Shown piece after piece: positions 1 through 11,000 of a DNA stretch of 64,000 nt. Below the pieces are notes generated by a model. It saw nothing but the letters and a program-made list of their open reading frames with translations, made no database searches and was not told where the DNA came from. The DNA is from Nematostella vectensis (lineage: Eukaryota; Cnidaria; Anthozoa; Actiniaria; Edwardsiidae). The stretch spans positions 647,340 to 711,339 of the forward strand of contig NC_064048.1 of NCBI RefSeq assembly GCF_932526225.1, in the 5' to 3' direction. Position numbers and translations under genes: made by a program. Position 1 is the first letter of the stretch. Every line of letters starts with the position of its first letter.

Positions 1-447
1 TGCGTTGCTAAATAAAGATATTCAAGTCTGGCGTTACTTAGTAAAGATATTCCAAAGTCTGGCGTTACTAAATAAAGACTTTCTAGTCTGGCGTTACTTA
101 ATAAAGATATTCTAGTCTGGCGTTACTTAATAAAGATATTCTAGTCTGGCTTTACTTAATAAAGATATTCTAGTCTGGCGTTACTAAATAAAGACATTCT
201 AGTCTGGCGTTACTAAATAAAGATATTCCAGTCTGGCGTTACTTAATAAAGATATTCTAGTCTGGCGTTACTTAATAAAGATATTCTAGTCTGGCTTTAC
301 TTAATAAAGATATTCTAGTCTGGCGTTACTTAATAAAGACATTCCAGTCTGGCGTTACTTAATAAAGATATTCAAGTCTGGCGTTACTTAATAAAGATAT
401 TCCAGTCTGGCGTTACTTAGTAAAGATATTCCAAAGTCTGGCGTTAC
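1..447. repeat. 30-bp minisatellite array, about 15 copies
   Basis: Direct tandem copies of a unit containing gcgttacttaataaagat followed by attctagtctgg. Copies differ by a few substitutions. The array starts at or before the window edge and stops about 100 bp before the start codon at 553. Each unit carries AATAAA on the plus strand. Confidence 0.95.
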
Positions 448-552
448 ATTCCTATAGTAAGGAAATCAAATTTATTGATTGAATCTTAACTCCAGATTTC
501 TTATATTCTCTAAACTATTCATCTTTAGCCTAAAGATACGTCAATCACCAGG

Positions 553-906
553 ATGAACTTCCCACAGATGCGTGTCATTCTCTTGTCAATCACCCTGCTG
601 TCACGCACTGAGCACGTGATCTGCCAGAACTGCCCCAAAGGGACATGCTACGCCGGGACATTCTCCAGTAAGGACCAAGTGACTAAGGGACGTTATCTGT
701 TGGGGGCCTCGTACAGGAACCTGAGCTCAGTGTCAAGTCCTCAGGCGTGTCACTCGGCCTGTGTCGGCGACTGTCGATGTCGAGCGTTCCAGATGTCGGG
801 CAAGCGATGCGAACTGCTTGATAAAGACAAGGATACCGTGCCTATCAGTAGATTTCCATCTGATGAAAGCTACGAGTATTACGATCTGAAACAGGAAATT
901 GTCAAG
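553..906 (+). CDS. exon 1: signal peptide and PAN/apple-like region
   Basis: 118 codons. The leader MRVILLSITLLS is followed by paired cysteines (NCPKGTCYAG) and the PAN-like run ACHSACVGDCRCRAF...CELL. The coding part ends at EIVK; the donor is AAG/gtatgg at 906/907. Reading through into the intron would end in the array at about 1044. Confidence 0.75.
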
Positions 907-3780
907 GTATGGGAAACATATGTAAGCTGCTTATTGAAGCTGGCTGTTTTCATTCGTCAACGAAAAAGAGAAGAAAATGGGAAAAGGGCTCACTCTCTTG
1001 TTAAGGTCGCAGTATATCGCACTTTATATCATAGGTTTGTATGATCCTTCTCATTAGGTCGCAGTATAACGCACTTTATATCATAGGTTTGTATGATCCT
1101 TCTCATTAGGTCGCAGTATATCGCACTTTATATCATAGGTTTGTATGATCCTTCTCATTAGGTCGCAGTATATCGCACTTTATATCATAGGTTTGTATCA
1201 TCCTTCTCATTAGGTCGCAGCATATCGCACTTTATATCATAGGTTTGTATGATCCTTCTCATTAGGTCGCAGTATATCGCACTTTATATCATAGGTTTGT
1301 ATGATCCTTCTCATTAGGTCGCAGTATATCGCACTTTATATCATAGGTTTGTATGATCCTTCTCATTAGGTAGCAGTATATCGCACTTTATATCATAGGT
1401 TTGTATGATCCTTCTCATTAGGTCGCAGTATATCGCACTTTATATCATAGGTTTGTATGATCCTTCTCATTAGGTCGCAGTATATCGCACTTTATATCAT
1501 AGGTTTGTATGATCCTTCTCATTAGGTCGCAGTATATCGCACTTTATATCATAGGTTTGTATGATCATTCTCATTAGGTCGCAGTATATCGCACTTTATA
1601 TCATAGGTTTGTATGATCCTTCTCATTAGGTCGCAGTATATCGCACTTTATATCATAGGTTTGTATGATCCTTCTCATTAGGTCGCAGTATAACGCACTT
1701 TATATCATAGGTTTGTATGATCCTTCTCATTAGGTCGCAGTATATCGCACTTTATATCATAGGTTTGTATGATCCTTCTCATTAGGTCGCAGTATATCGC
1801 ACTTTATATCATAGGTTTGTATGATCCTTCTCATTAGAGTTAGTTACAAGAGACTGGCAAGGAAACGCGGCGAACTTCTTTTAACATGGAATTCTTCGAA
1901 TACTATATAATTCCTTCCGTGAAAATTATTGGGGAGGGGGTGCCCCCCCCCCCCCCCGGTTTCACCGCCCATATTAAAGATTGTAGTTTTTCTATTGTCA
2001 ATTGACCTTGAACCTGCACAAACAGACTACAATTTCTTGCACGTGACCAATGGTTCAACATCAGAGAGCGCCTGAGAGCGCCAATGTGGTTGTTTAACTC
2101 CTTTGAAGTTCGCCGATATTTTGTCTACTTCCATATAAGGCATAAAATCGATTTCGATGGCAATCTTTGTCTGGTTTGCAGTCCTCGCATATGAGCTTTT
2201 GCAGTAATGGCTGCTGTTTGGGTCAGCGGTGTCTCAACGGAGGGACTTGCGTAGAGCACTGCGAGGATCCGAAGAAGAAGTTCTCATGCGCCTGCACAAC
2301 CTCGTGCAGCGGTAGGACGTGTGAGAGATGCGGCACATACCGATCATGCCGTGACCATCACGTGACTTACCGCGAGCTTGGACAAGAGATCGCAGATGGG
2401 GTTTACCAAATACAGACCGAGGACGGAAAGGTGGGATATAGCCAAGTGCTCCCACTAAGGCGCAAGTGCAACACAAAAAAAATCTGTCACTCCAACGCAA
2501 GAACGAAAAAACTCGCAGCTGATTAATTATCTTGCGGTGCTACGTTTTCGTTTCATCGGTTCTCACTTATGTTGGGTTTGCGCTTGTCCTGTTCTCACTT
2601 TTGTTTGCATTTTAACGGCTTTTACTCGTGTTGCTCTTTTGTTTGACCAGTTCTCACTTGTGTTTGCGTTTGACCGGGTTCCCACAAGAACATCGTGATT
2701 TTAGCGTTAAAAAACGATTTAAATTATATAAGCAGGGCAGAATAAACATAAGGCACATTAAATGACATTTAATAATAATATTTTGTGAAATAGCCGTGTA
2801 TTTTTGGTCATATCTTGTGCAATAGCCGTGTATTTTTTGCCATAATATGTCACAAAATACACGGCTATTGCACAAGATATGACACAAAAACACGGCTATG
2901 ACACAAGATATGACACAAAATACACGGCTATTGCACAAGATATCATTCGGTGCACTCAAGGTTTCTGTTCGTGCGCAGAGAATCCTTCCTTTCTTGAGCT
3001 CTGAAGTAGTTTGCAACATTTCTTTTGTCTTGTGGTCACCCGGAACGATGCGATTGCGGCAATTCTGCATGATGTTTGCGCTGTTTTAACGTGGCCTTAC
3101 TCATGTCTTCCATAATCTTGTCTGTTGGCACGTTAACCCTTATCGTATCTAAAATAGATGTGTCTGTTTTCAAGTGACCTTACTTATATCAATTGTAAAC
3201 TTGGCAGAGTTTCCCTGTCTTCTGCGCATTTGAGGGCGACACAGCATGGGTCCTGCTCGAGTCGTTCTCCCTGGAGAACAAGCAGACTTTTATGACCCTG
3301 TCTTTCATGGAGGACAACGCATTCAGTGAAGACACTCCAAACTTCCTCAACTACCGCCTTTCAAGAGCACGCATGGAATTCGTGCGAAGCAAAAGCACAT
3401 TATTCAAAGCCACATGTGCATTCGACCAAAAGACCCAAATCCCCGGGTGGCCACGTGATCAGATCATTGCTCGACTAGATGGGTATGACGTGGTGAATCA
3501 AGCAGCCACTGGCAGCCAAAAGTGCGTCACGTTTGAATCTATTGTGATAAGGAATCAGTCTTGTTCCAAATGTTCGATTGGGTTGTGGCATAACGTTGGA
3601 AAACATCATCCTCATCTTGACTCAACTGTAGATGCATTCTGCTCGTTTAATCCCTTCAACAGCAAGAATAGTGAAGACAACTTCGGATTTTACGGTGTCA
3701 TCAATACAGAATCAACGTGCTGTTCAAGCCCTGACTCGACAACGCAGTGGTGGCTAGGCCATGAGGTGGATAATGTGTGA
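553..3780 (+). CDS. secreted PAN/apple-EGF-fibrinogen-like protein, three exons, 391 aa
   Basis: Exons 553-906, 2182-2430 and 3208-3780 join in phase 0 at both junctions (AAG/gtatgg, gcag/TCC, AAG/gtggga, gcag/AGT). The product has a hydrophobic leader (about residues 1-25), a Cys-rich PAN/apple-like region (about 26-112), one EGF-like module (about 125-170) and a C-terminal fibrinogen-like domain (about 172-391) opening with GVYQI..DGK-SFPVFC. This order is common among cnidarian secreted or matrix proteins, where PAN and fibrinogen folds bind protein or sugar ligands; the role here is inference. ATG 568 is an alternative start that keeps the leader. Intron 1 is mostly a 52-bp array and intron 2 contains a large inverted repeat. 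The stop codon lies inside sequence that recurs in the 4.7-5.3 kb array. Confidence 0.8.
907..2181 (+). repeat. intron 1 with a 52-bp minisatellite, about 16 copies (about 1003-1838)
   Basis: The unit begins ggtcgcagtatatcgcactt and ends ccttctcatta. Copies are nearly identical, so homogenisation is recent. The intron also has a poly-C run near 1942-1957. No coding signal was seen outside the array. Confidence 0.9.
2182..2430 (+). CDS. exon 2: EGF-like module and start of fibrinogen-like domain
   Basis: 83 codons, phase 0 on both sides. EGF cysteines are seen in CCLGQRCLNGGTC, CACTTSCSG and RTCERC. The fibrinogen-like opening SCRDHH...DGVYQIQTEDGK follows. The acceptor is ctggtttgcag. The reading frame stays open to 2526, but the donor at 2430/2431 restores the family motif with exon 3. 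Confidence 0.78.
2783..2945. repeat. inverted repeat with extra direct copies in intron 2
   Basis: The arm at about 2790-2838 (atagccgtgtatttttggtc...) is the reverse complement of about 2853-2898, with a spacer of about 15 bp. The motif acacggctattgcacaagat is then repeated directly to 2943. The transcript could form a long hairpin. Confidence 0.85.
3208..3780 (+). CDS. exon 3: fibrinogen-like C-terminal domain and stop
   Basis: 190 codons plus TGA. It starts SFPVFCAFEGDTAWVLLESF, continuous with exon 2, and holds the Trp- and Cys-containing core (KCSIGLWHNVG, STCCSSP, QWWLGHEVDNV). Acceptor: ttggcag. The last coding bases, stop and first 3' UTR bases match the unit of the array at 4735-5340. 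Confidence 0.78.
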   Translation, partial: SFPVFCAFEGDTAWVLLESFSLENKQTFMTLSFMEDNAFSEDTPNFLNYRLSRARMEFVRSKSTLFKATCAFDQKTQIPGWPRDQIIARLDGYDVVNQAATGSQKCVTFESIVIRNQSCSKCSIGLWHNVGKHHPHLDSTVDAFCSFNPFNSKNSEDNFGFYGVINTESTCCSSPDSTTQWWLGHEVDNV

Positions 3781-4734
3781 TACACCACACTTCAGTGTCA
3801 TTATCATGAGGTTGGTAATGTGTTATTATCTGATTGACATCATGTTCTTGCAAAGTCCTTTATTTCACTTAAATACCTATGAATAACTTACAATCTTATA
3901 GAACGGGAAGAGCTTGATGTATCAGCAGGGAAATAGAGTGGTTTGGTATAAACTCATTCAATATGAATGAGGTTAATAACTAGAATACTAAATGAGGAGG
4001 AGTAGGTTAAAAACTAGATATTAACCGTGAATACCAATGAAGGACCATCAAATTAAACTTTGAGTAGAAATGAGCAAAAATCACCATTTTTTCGCCACAG
4101 ATTTGATAACAAAAACGATTGAATACTAACAATGCATTGATTTAATTGTTATGAAACAAAATTTGCATTTATAACCCTCAAAATTCAACAATAAGTTCAG
4201 CCAAATTTCCTATGTACAATTTTGGAAATTATTCCACCAGCAAAGTTAGGCTGTGGTGTGTCTATCTGAGGCGTCTACTCACTCGTTCCGCTTGTTCATT
4301 TTCGTCTACATTACAGTTCTCGAAAAAGATATTTGGAGTAATAAAAATAAATCGCTCTTCCTCGCTGTCAGTGAGCCCCATTTTCGCAGCGTGCTCACAC
4401 TGAAACTCCGAATTACGAAAAATTTGCAATTCAACTCCACCTTTGGGAATTGAGTCTGTGCATGGAGCAGGCCCGCTCTGTCTAAATCTTAATTTTGATT
4501 GTGTACGATATTGAACCAATGACCTTTACAAATGTGTGCAATCAACAACCAACTCTCCTGGGTTTTCTTTCAGGTCAATAATAACCTGGACCATCTTAGT
4601 GAACTAATATTTTTGAGTTTTTTCTCTTTCCCCATAGTTTAAATTGTTATGTGCTAGGTATAGATCATGTAATAAGCTAGGCTGCGCCCTTAGGCTGTTA
4701 TACGGCAAACTGCCTCCGTCCTCGGTATTTAACC
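3781..4734. other. 3' flank of the plus-strand gene
   Basis: The first 50 bp continue the stop-codon repeat unit. The rest is AT-rich, without long ORFs or recognisable elements. It probably contains the 3' UTR. Confidence 0.5.
4340..4351 (+). promoter_or_regulatory. candidate poly(A) signals
   Basis: Two overlapping AATAAA hexamers lie about 560 bp after the stop at 3780. They are the first clear pair on this strand after the gene. Position alone supports the call. Confidence 0.3.
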
Positions 4735-5340
4735 CTTACATACACCACACTTCAGTATCAATATCATGACGTCGATGACGTGTAATATACCCTTAAGTGT
4801 CATTACCAAAGGTCAATAACGTGCAATACATCCTTTATTGCCATAATCATGAAGTCGATAACATGTAATACATCCTTCAGTGTCATTTTCATGAGGTCGA
4901 TAACGTGTAATAATAAACCCTTTAGTGTCATTATCATAAGGTCAAAAACGTGTTATACACCCTTCAGTGTCATATCCATAATATCGATAACGCGTTATAC
5001 ATCCTTCGGTGTCATATCCATAATGTCGATAACGTGTTATACACGCTTCAGTGTCATATCCATTATGTTGATAACGCGTTATACACCCTTCAGTGTCATA
5101 TCCATAATATCGATAACGCGTTATACATCCTTCGGTGTCATATCCATAATGTCGATAACGTGTTATACACCCTTCAGTGTCATATCCATTATGTTGATAA
5201 CGCGTTATACACCCTTCAGTGTCATATCCATTATGTTGATAACGCGTTATACACCCTTCAGTGTCATATACATAGTGTCGATACTTGTTATACACCCTTC
5301 AGTGTCATATTCATAATCACGATAACTTGTAATACACTCC
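4735..5340. repeat. 42-bp minisatellite, about 14 copies, related to the end of the upstream gene
   Basis: The unit holds ttcagtgtcatatccataat and gtcgataacgtgttatacac. The same sequence, diverged, occurs at 3757-3830 across the last codons and stop of the fibrinogen-like gene. Long ORFs here are repeat artefacts. Confidence 0.92.
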
Positions 5341-7529
5341 AAGATATATCTACAGTGGCTTGAAATAGCGACCTAGATATAGCGATTATTTCATGTTGTC
5401 TAAACAGCTATAAGTTTGCGCGCGTATAACCATAGAAACCTACATCAACTACCAGAATGCTTCAATTTTTTAAGTTTACTTTAAAAGAAGCGAGGTCTGC
5501 ATGCCAGTTTGAGGTAGCTTCCCATGGTGAAGGCGCGCGCATGCTCATAGCTGGAATGGCCTCTATTATCGATTAGTCAAATCATGATCATCTTTGTATA
5601 AATGGATGGGGGAAGCCTCCTTGCAGCTATTCTAAAACAACTTGAGACGAAGCACAACAAACTTAGCAATGTATTTATTTTATATTTCAATGTACATTAT
5701 ATACATAGGCTTATACCATTATGGTAATTCGGATGTCGAAATCGACTGAAATTTGGTCGCCATACTAGACGCACTGTCTATTATAATAATAAATATTAAA
5801 TCATATCGTTGAGTTAATCGCTGGATAGCCAGTTCTCTACGAAAACTAGTATAGAGACGAAGATGAAAATTCATGTAGAATTTGATCTACTCTGTCAGCT
5901 TGGCTTTTTTCAATGCAATGAGTGAACTTTGGTTTATCACGTCCAAGCCATGCATGTGGCAACGACTTAAACTGAGCATGCCGAAAGCAGCTTTTCATAA
6001 AACGCACGATAAATCAATGTAAGAATGAATAAAAAATTAATAAAAACAGTTATGATAATTATGTGCAAATGGCCGATGCTTGACAGAATCATACATTGAA
6101 TAAAGAGACTGAAAAGGAAATGATTAAAGGCGCGTTTGGCCTGCTTGCATTTATGCAAATATTAAAGATTTGCAAATTGTGATTGGACAAATTAGGGAAA
6201 TGTCCGCCGTTTAGAGATAAGTCAACTCTAGTTAAAAGTTTGGAACACGATAACTGTTTACTATGAATTCTCGTCAATATCTCCAATTGCTTAAACGCTT
6301 TTTCGTTACATAATTCATTTTTTTTTTAATGGATAAAATTTGATTTGTCCGCGCCTTCCGGAGAATTGGCGTGATTGGAAACCATTTTAGTGCTGTCCAA
6401 TAACTAATTTAGCAGATTAGCTGATGGAAATCGTCAAAAGGGCTTGAAGAATGTCAAACTTGAGTTTAAATTTTGGTAATCATTGCATCTAGAAATTGAG
6501 ACGTTCTTGATGGAATTCTTAGGTAAGCAAGGCAAGGGTTTTGGCCGTTTGTCTGTTAAGGTAAAATCTGCAGAGGATAAACAGCAATTATGATACGCAA
6601 AACATAAGCGTCTCTTAAATTCCTGCTTCGCTAAATAAACATACCCTTTCAACTTTCAACTATCATAATAGTAATTTGCTATCAACAAGTGTGTCTATTT
6701 TCCTAGAAAAAAGTAATACGTTAGATCGCAATGTTCTTGGAAGTGGTCTCGTGTTCGTCATGGACGTCTCTCATTGGTTGATTGATTTAGTGATGTAAGT
6801 CGTGACGTATTTCGTCTTGTGTGAGTCTGTGTAAAGAAAGACAAGCGATCAGTCAGAAAGAGTGTATAGTGCGGAGTAGATATTTTAAATTCTTCATTAT
6901 ACTGGGACTGACCGCTAACGTGGTTACCGATTTAAAGCTATTAGAAAGTAGTCAGCCATTTAAAGTGTAAAAATCAATGTTTTGATTGCCACGACTTCAA
7001 AGCTCGGCTATGCTTTGACTTGCACCCAAGCAATTCTTTGTGTCGCTAGTATGCTAACTTCATGTCAACCAGATAGTAAGTTCTCGCATTCACTTTATTT
7101 TTATGGTTAACTTCAAGAAACTGTCAAGGTGGCTATGGTAACGTGCGTCTCTTATTACTCACGTTTTATTAAGTTAAGTCCTTTCGGCGTTAAGTTAAAA
7201 AAAGATTTATATTAGAGGTTAACAGTTAAACTAGATGGTCCTTTTAATGAAGGAAAATTAAGTACCACTGCGAGCTACGAGCTACCTAAAAGAAATTGGT
7301 CCGCTGAGAGCTACGAGCTACCTAAGAGAAATTGGTCCGCTAAGTGGGTAAACGAACCCCCCCCCCTCCCCACTCAAACCCCTGCTTCGGGCCTGTGATA
7401 GGTATATTTAACCATTCAATATCCACAACGTATGTTACCGGGGTATCTTGCACAACCACGAGAACACGTTTGCAAGATGCACAGAATAGTCAAAACTATC
7501 ATCGTCATACCCTTCGATGAAAAAAATAT
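5341..7529. other. intergenic region between convergent genes
   Basis: No convincing gene. A 36-bp direct duplication (gagctacgagctacctaa) lies at about 7270-7345. Around 6770-6830 an inverted CCAAT box (attggttgattg) and a TGACGT motif lie within 40 bp and could be promoter elements of an unrecognised transcript; this is weak. Poly-C occurs near 7361. Confidence 0.4.
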
Positions 7530-7556
7530 TTTATTCAATTTTTCAAAAAATTTATT
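7530..7556 (-). promoter_or_regulatory. candidate poly(A) signals of the large minus-strand gene
   Basis: AATAAA on the minus strand at 7530-7535 and 7551-7556, about 350 bases beyond the stop codon at 7902-7904. Confidence 0.35.
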
Positions 7557-7901
7557 TAATAAAAAATAAAAGTGAGTAATTATTGCTTTTCATTGTCGTA
7601 CTTGTTTTTACATGGGAATATTACGCTATTAATTTCCTTTTTTTTAATTTCTTGTTCTCATTTTATAAAAAAAAAGCAAAAAATACAGAACAGGCAATAA
7701 CTGTTGCATAGCAATCGATTGCTACTCCCAAACAGTCTCTTTACAAGAAGCGAATGATATCCTCTCTTACAGGTACTCTTAGAAAAAACCGAGTACACAG
7801 GAATGCTTGGCCCCATTCCCTCTGTGCGCCACGGACCACAGCATACCCGTGGTCTGTTAGGCACCTATGTCCCACTGCGCATGCATTTTACCTAGTGGTA
7901 G

Positions 7902-8024
7902 TTATAAGTGGGTCGTGGTGCCGAGGTGGAGAAGGCGCTCGGTCTTGCCACCACCCTGTGTCTCGCTCAGCCATTCGTTACATGGGAAGCTGTACACTTT
8001 GCCGTTCTCGTCCGTCACGGTCAC
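7902..8024 (-). CDS. exon 38: PLAT/LH2 domain C-terminal part and stop
   Basis: 40 codons plus TAA (7902-7904). It reads VTVTDENGKVYSFPCNEWLS, the hallmark last strands of PLAT domains (YxFPCNxWL), then a short tail TERLLHLGTTTHL. Acceptor: tttcccacag. No transmembrane segment follows, so the protein ends extracellularly, unlike polycystin-1-type PLAT proteins. Confidence 0.88.
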   Translation of the reverse strand: MTVTDENGKVYSFPCNEWLSETQGGGKTERLLHLGTTTHL

Positions 8025-11000
8025 CTGTGGGAAATGGGTGTTAGATTTCCTTGACATGCGTTAATAAAAGAGATAGGCAGATAATTGAGATGATGATGAA
8101 GAAGAAGACGACGGTGACGAAGATGATGATGATGATGACGCCGGTGGTGATGATGGTGATGGTGATTGTGATGATGATTATGTTATTGATGACGATAAAA
8201 AACGATGACGATATTATTTACGATTGTCTTAATGTTGATGATAACGAAGATGATGATGGTAATGTTAATGAGAAAGAAGAAGAAGATGATAATGATGACC
8301 ATACCGATAATGCAATACTCACATTGTCGACAAACCAGCTCGGGTTCTCGCCCGAGTTGTCGTGAAGAATGCGGATCTTCTTGAGTTCACCGAGTTCTGG
8401 TAGCAGCATGGTCTCACTCACATCCCTGGAAGCAAACAACACAACAATATGTGTTGGCTTATATTACCAAGATATGTCAAGGCCAAACTAGCTAAAGTCG
8501 ACATTACAAAGATATGTGAAGGCCATACTAACTAACGTCGACATTACCAAGATATGTGCAAGGCCATACTAACTAACGCCGACATTACCAAGATATGTGC
8601 AAGGCCATACTAACTAACGCCGACATTACCAAGATATGTGCAAGGCCATACTAACTAACGTCGACATTACCAAGATATGTGCAAGGCCATACTAACTAAC
8701 GCCGATATTACCAAGATATGTGAAGGCCATACTAACTAACGCCAACATTACCAAGATATGTGCAAGGCCATACTAACTAACGTCGACATTACCAAGATAT
8801 GTGCAAGGCCATACTAACTAACGCCGATATTACCAAAATATGTGAAGGCCATACTAACTAACGCCAACATTACCAAGATATGTGCAAGGCCATACTAACT
8901 AACGCCGACATTACCAAGATATGTGCAAGGCCATACTAACTAACGCCGATATTACCAAGATATGTGCAAGGCCATACTAACTAACGCCGACATTATCAAG
9001 ATATGTGAAGGCCATACTAGCTAACGCCGACATTACCAAGATATGTGCAAGGCCATACTAACTAACGCCGACATTACCAAGATATGTGCAAGGCCATACT
9101 AACTAACGCCGACATTACCAAGATATGTGCAAGGCCATATTAACTAGCGCCGATATTACCAAGATATGTGCAAGGCCATACTAACTAACGTCGACATTAC
9201 CAAGATATGTGCAAGGCCATATTAACTAACGCCGACATTACCAAGATATGTGCAAGGCCATACTAACTAACGTCGACATTACCAAGATATGTGCAAGGCC
9301 ATACTAACTAACGTCGACATTACCAAGATATGTGCAAGGCCATATTAACTAACGTCGACATTACCAAGATATGTGCAAGGCCATACTAACTAACGTCGAC
9401 ATTACCAAGATATGTGCAATGCCATATTAACTAACGTCGACATTACCAAGATATGTGAAGGCCATACTAGCTAACGTCGACATTACCAAGATATGTGCAA
9501 GGCCATAATAACTAACGCCGACATTACCAAGATATGTGAAGGCCATACTAACTAACTTCGACATTACCAAGATATGTGAAGGCCATACTAACTAACGCCG
9601 ACATTACCAAGATATGTGAAGGCCATACTAACTAACGCCGATATTACCAAGATATGTGCAAGGCCATACTAACTAACGTCGACATTACCAAGATATGTGA
9701 AGGCCATACTAACTAACGCCGACATTACCAAGATATGTGCAAGGCCATACTAACTAACGCCGACATTACCAAGATATGTGAAGGCCATACTAACTAACAT
9801 CGACATTACCAAGATATGTGCAAGGCAATACTAACTAACGCCGACATTACCAAGATATGTGCAAGGCCATACTAACTAACTTCGACATTACCAAGATATG
9901 TGCAAGGCAATACTAACTAACGCCGACATTACCAAGATATGTGCAAGGCCATACTAACTAACTTCGACATTACCAAGATATGTGAAGGCCATACTAGCTA
10001 ACGCCGACATTACCAAGATATGTGCAAGGCCATACTAACTAACGCCGACATTACCAAGATATGTGCAAGGCCATACTAACTAACGCCGACATTACCAAGA
10101 TATGTGAAGGCCATACTAACTAACGTCGACATTACCAAGATATGTGAAGGCCATACTAACTAACGCCGACATTACCAAGATATGTGCAAGGCCATACTAA
10201 CTAACGCCGACATTACCAAGATATGTGCAAGGCCATACTAACTAACGTCGACATTACCAAGATATGTGCAAGGCCATACTAACTAACGCCAACATTACCA
10301 AGATATGTGCAAGGCAATACTAACTAACGCCGACATTACCAAGATATGTGCAAGGCCATACTAACTAACTTCGACATTACCAAGATATGTGAAGGCCATA
10401 CTAGCTAACGCCGACATTACCAAGATATGTGCAAGGCCATACTAACTAACGCCAACATTACCAAGATATGTGCAAGGCAATACTAACTAACGCCGACATT
10501 ACCAAGATATGTGCAAGGCCATACTAACTAACTTCGACATTACCAAGATATGTGCAAGGCAATACTAACTAACGCCGACATTACCAAGATATGTGCAAGG
10601 CCATACTAACTAACATCGACATTATCAAGATATGTGCAAGGCAATACTAACTAACGCCGACATTACCAAGATATGTGCAAGGCCATACTAACTAACTTCG
10701 ACATTACCAAGATATGTGCAAGGCAATACTAACTAACGCCGACATTACCAAGATATGTGCAAGGCCATACTAACTAACTTCGACATTACCAAGATATGTG
10801 AAGGCCATACTAGCTAACGCCGACATTACCAAGATATGTGCAAGGCCATACTAACTAACGCCGACATTACCAAGATATGTGCAAGGCCATACTAACTAAC
10901 GTCGACATTACCAAGATATGTGAAGGCCATACTAACTAACGCCGACATTACCAAGATATGTGCAAGGCCATACTAACTAACGTCGACATTACCAAGATAT

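Noticed and set aside
4849-5316. Overlapping frames on both strands in the 42-bp array
   Set aside because: Unit length is a multiple of three, so frames stay open by construction.
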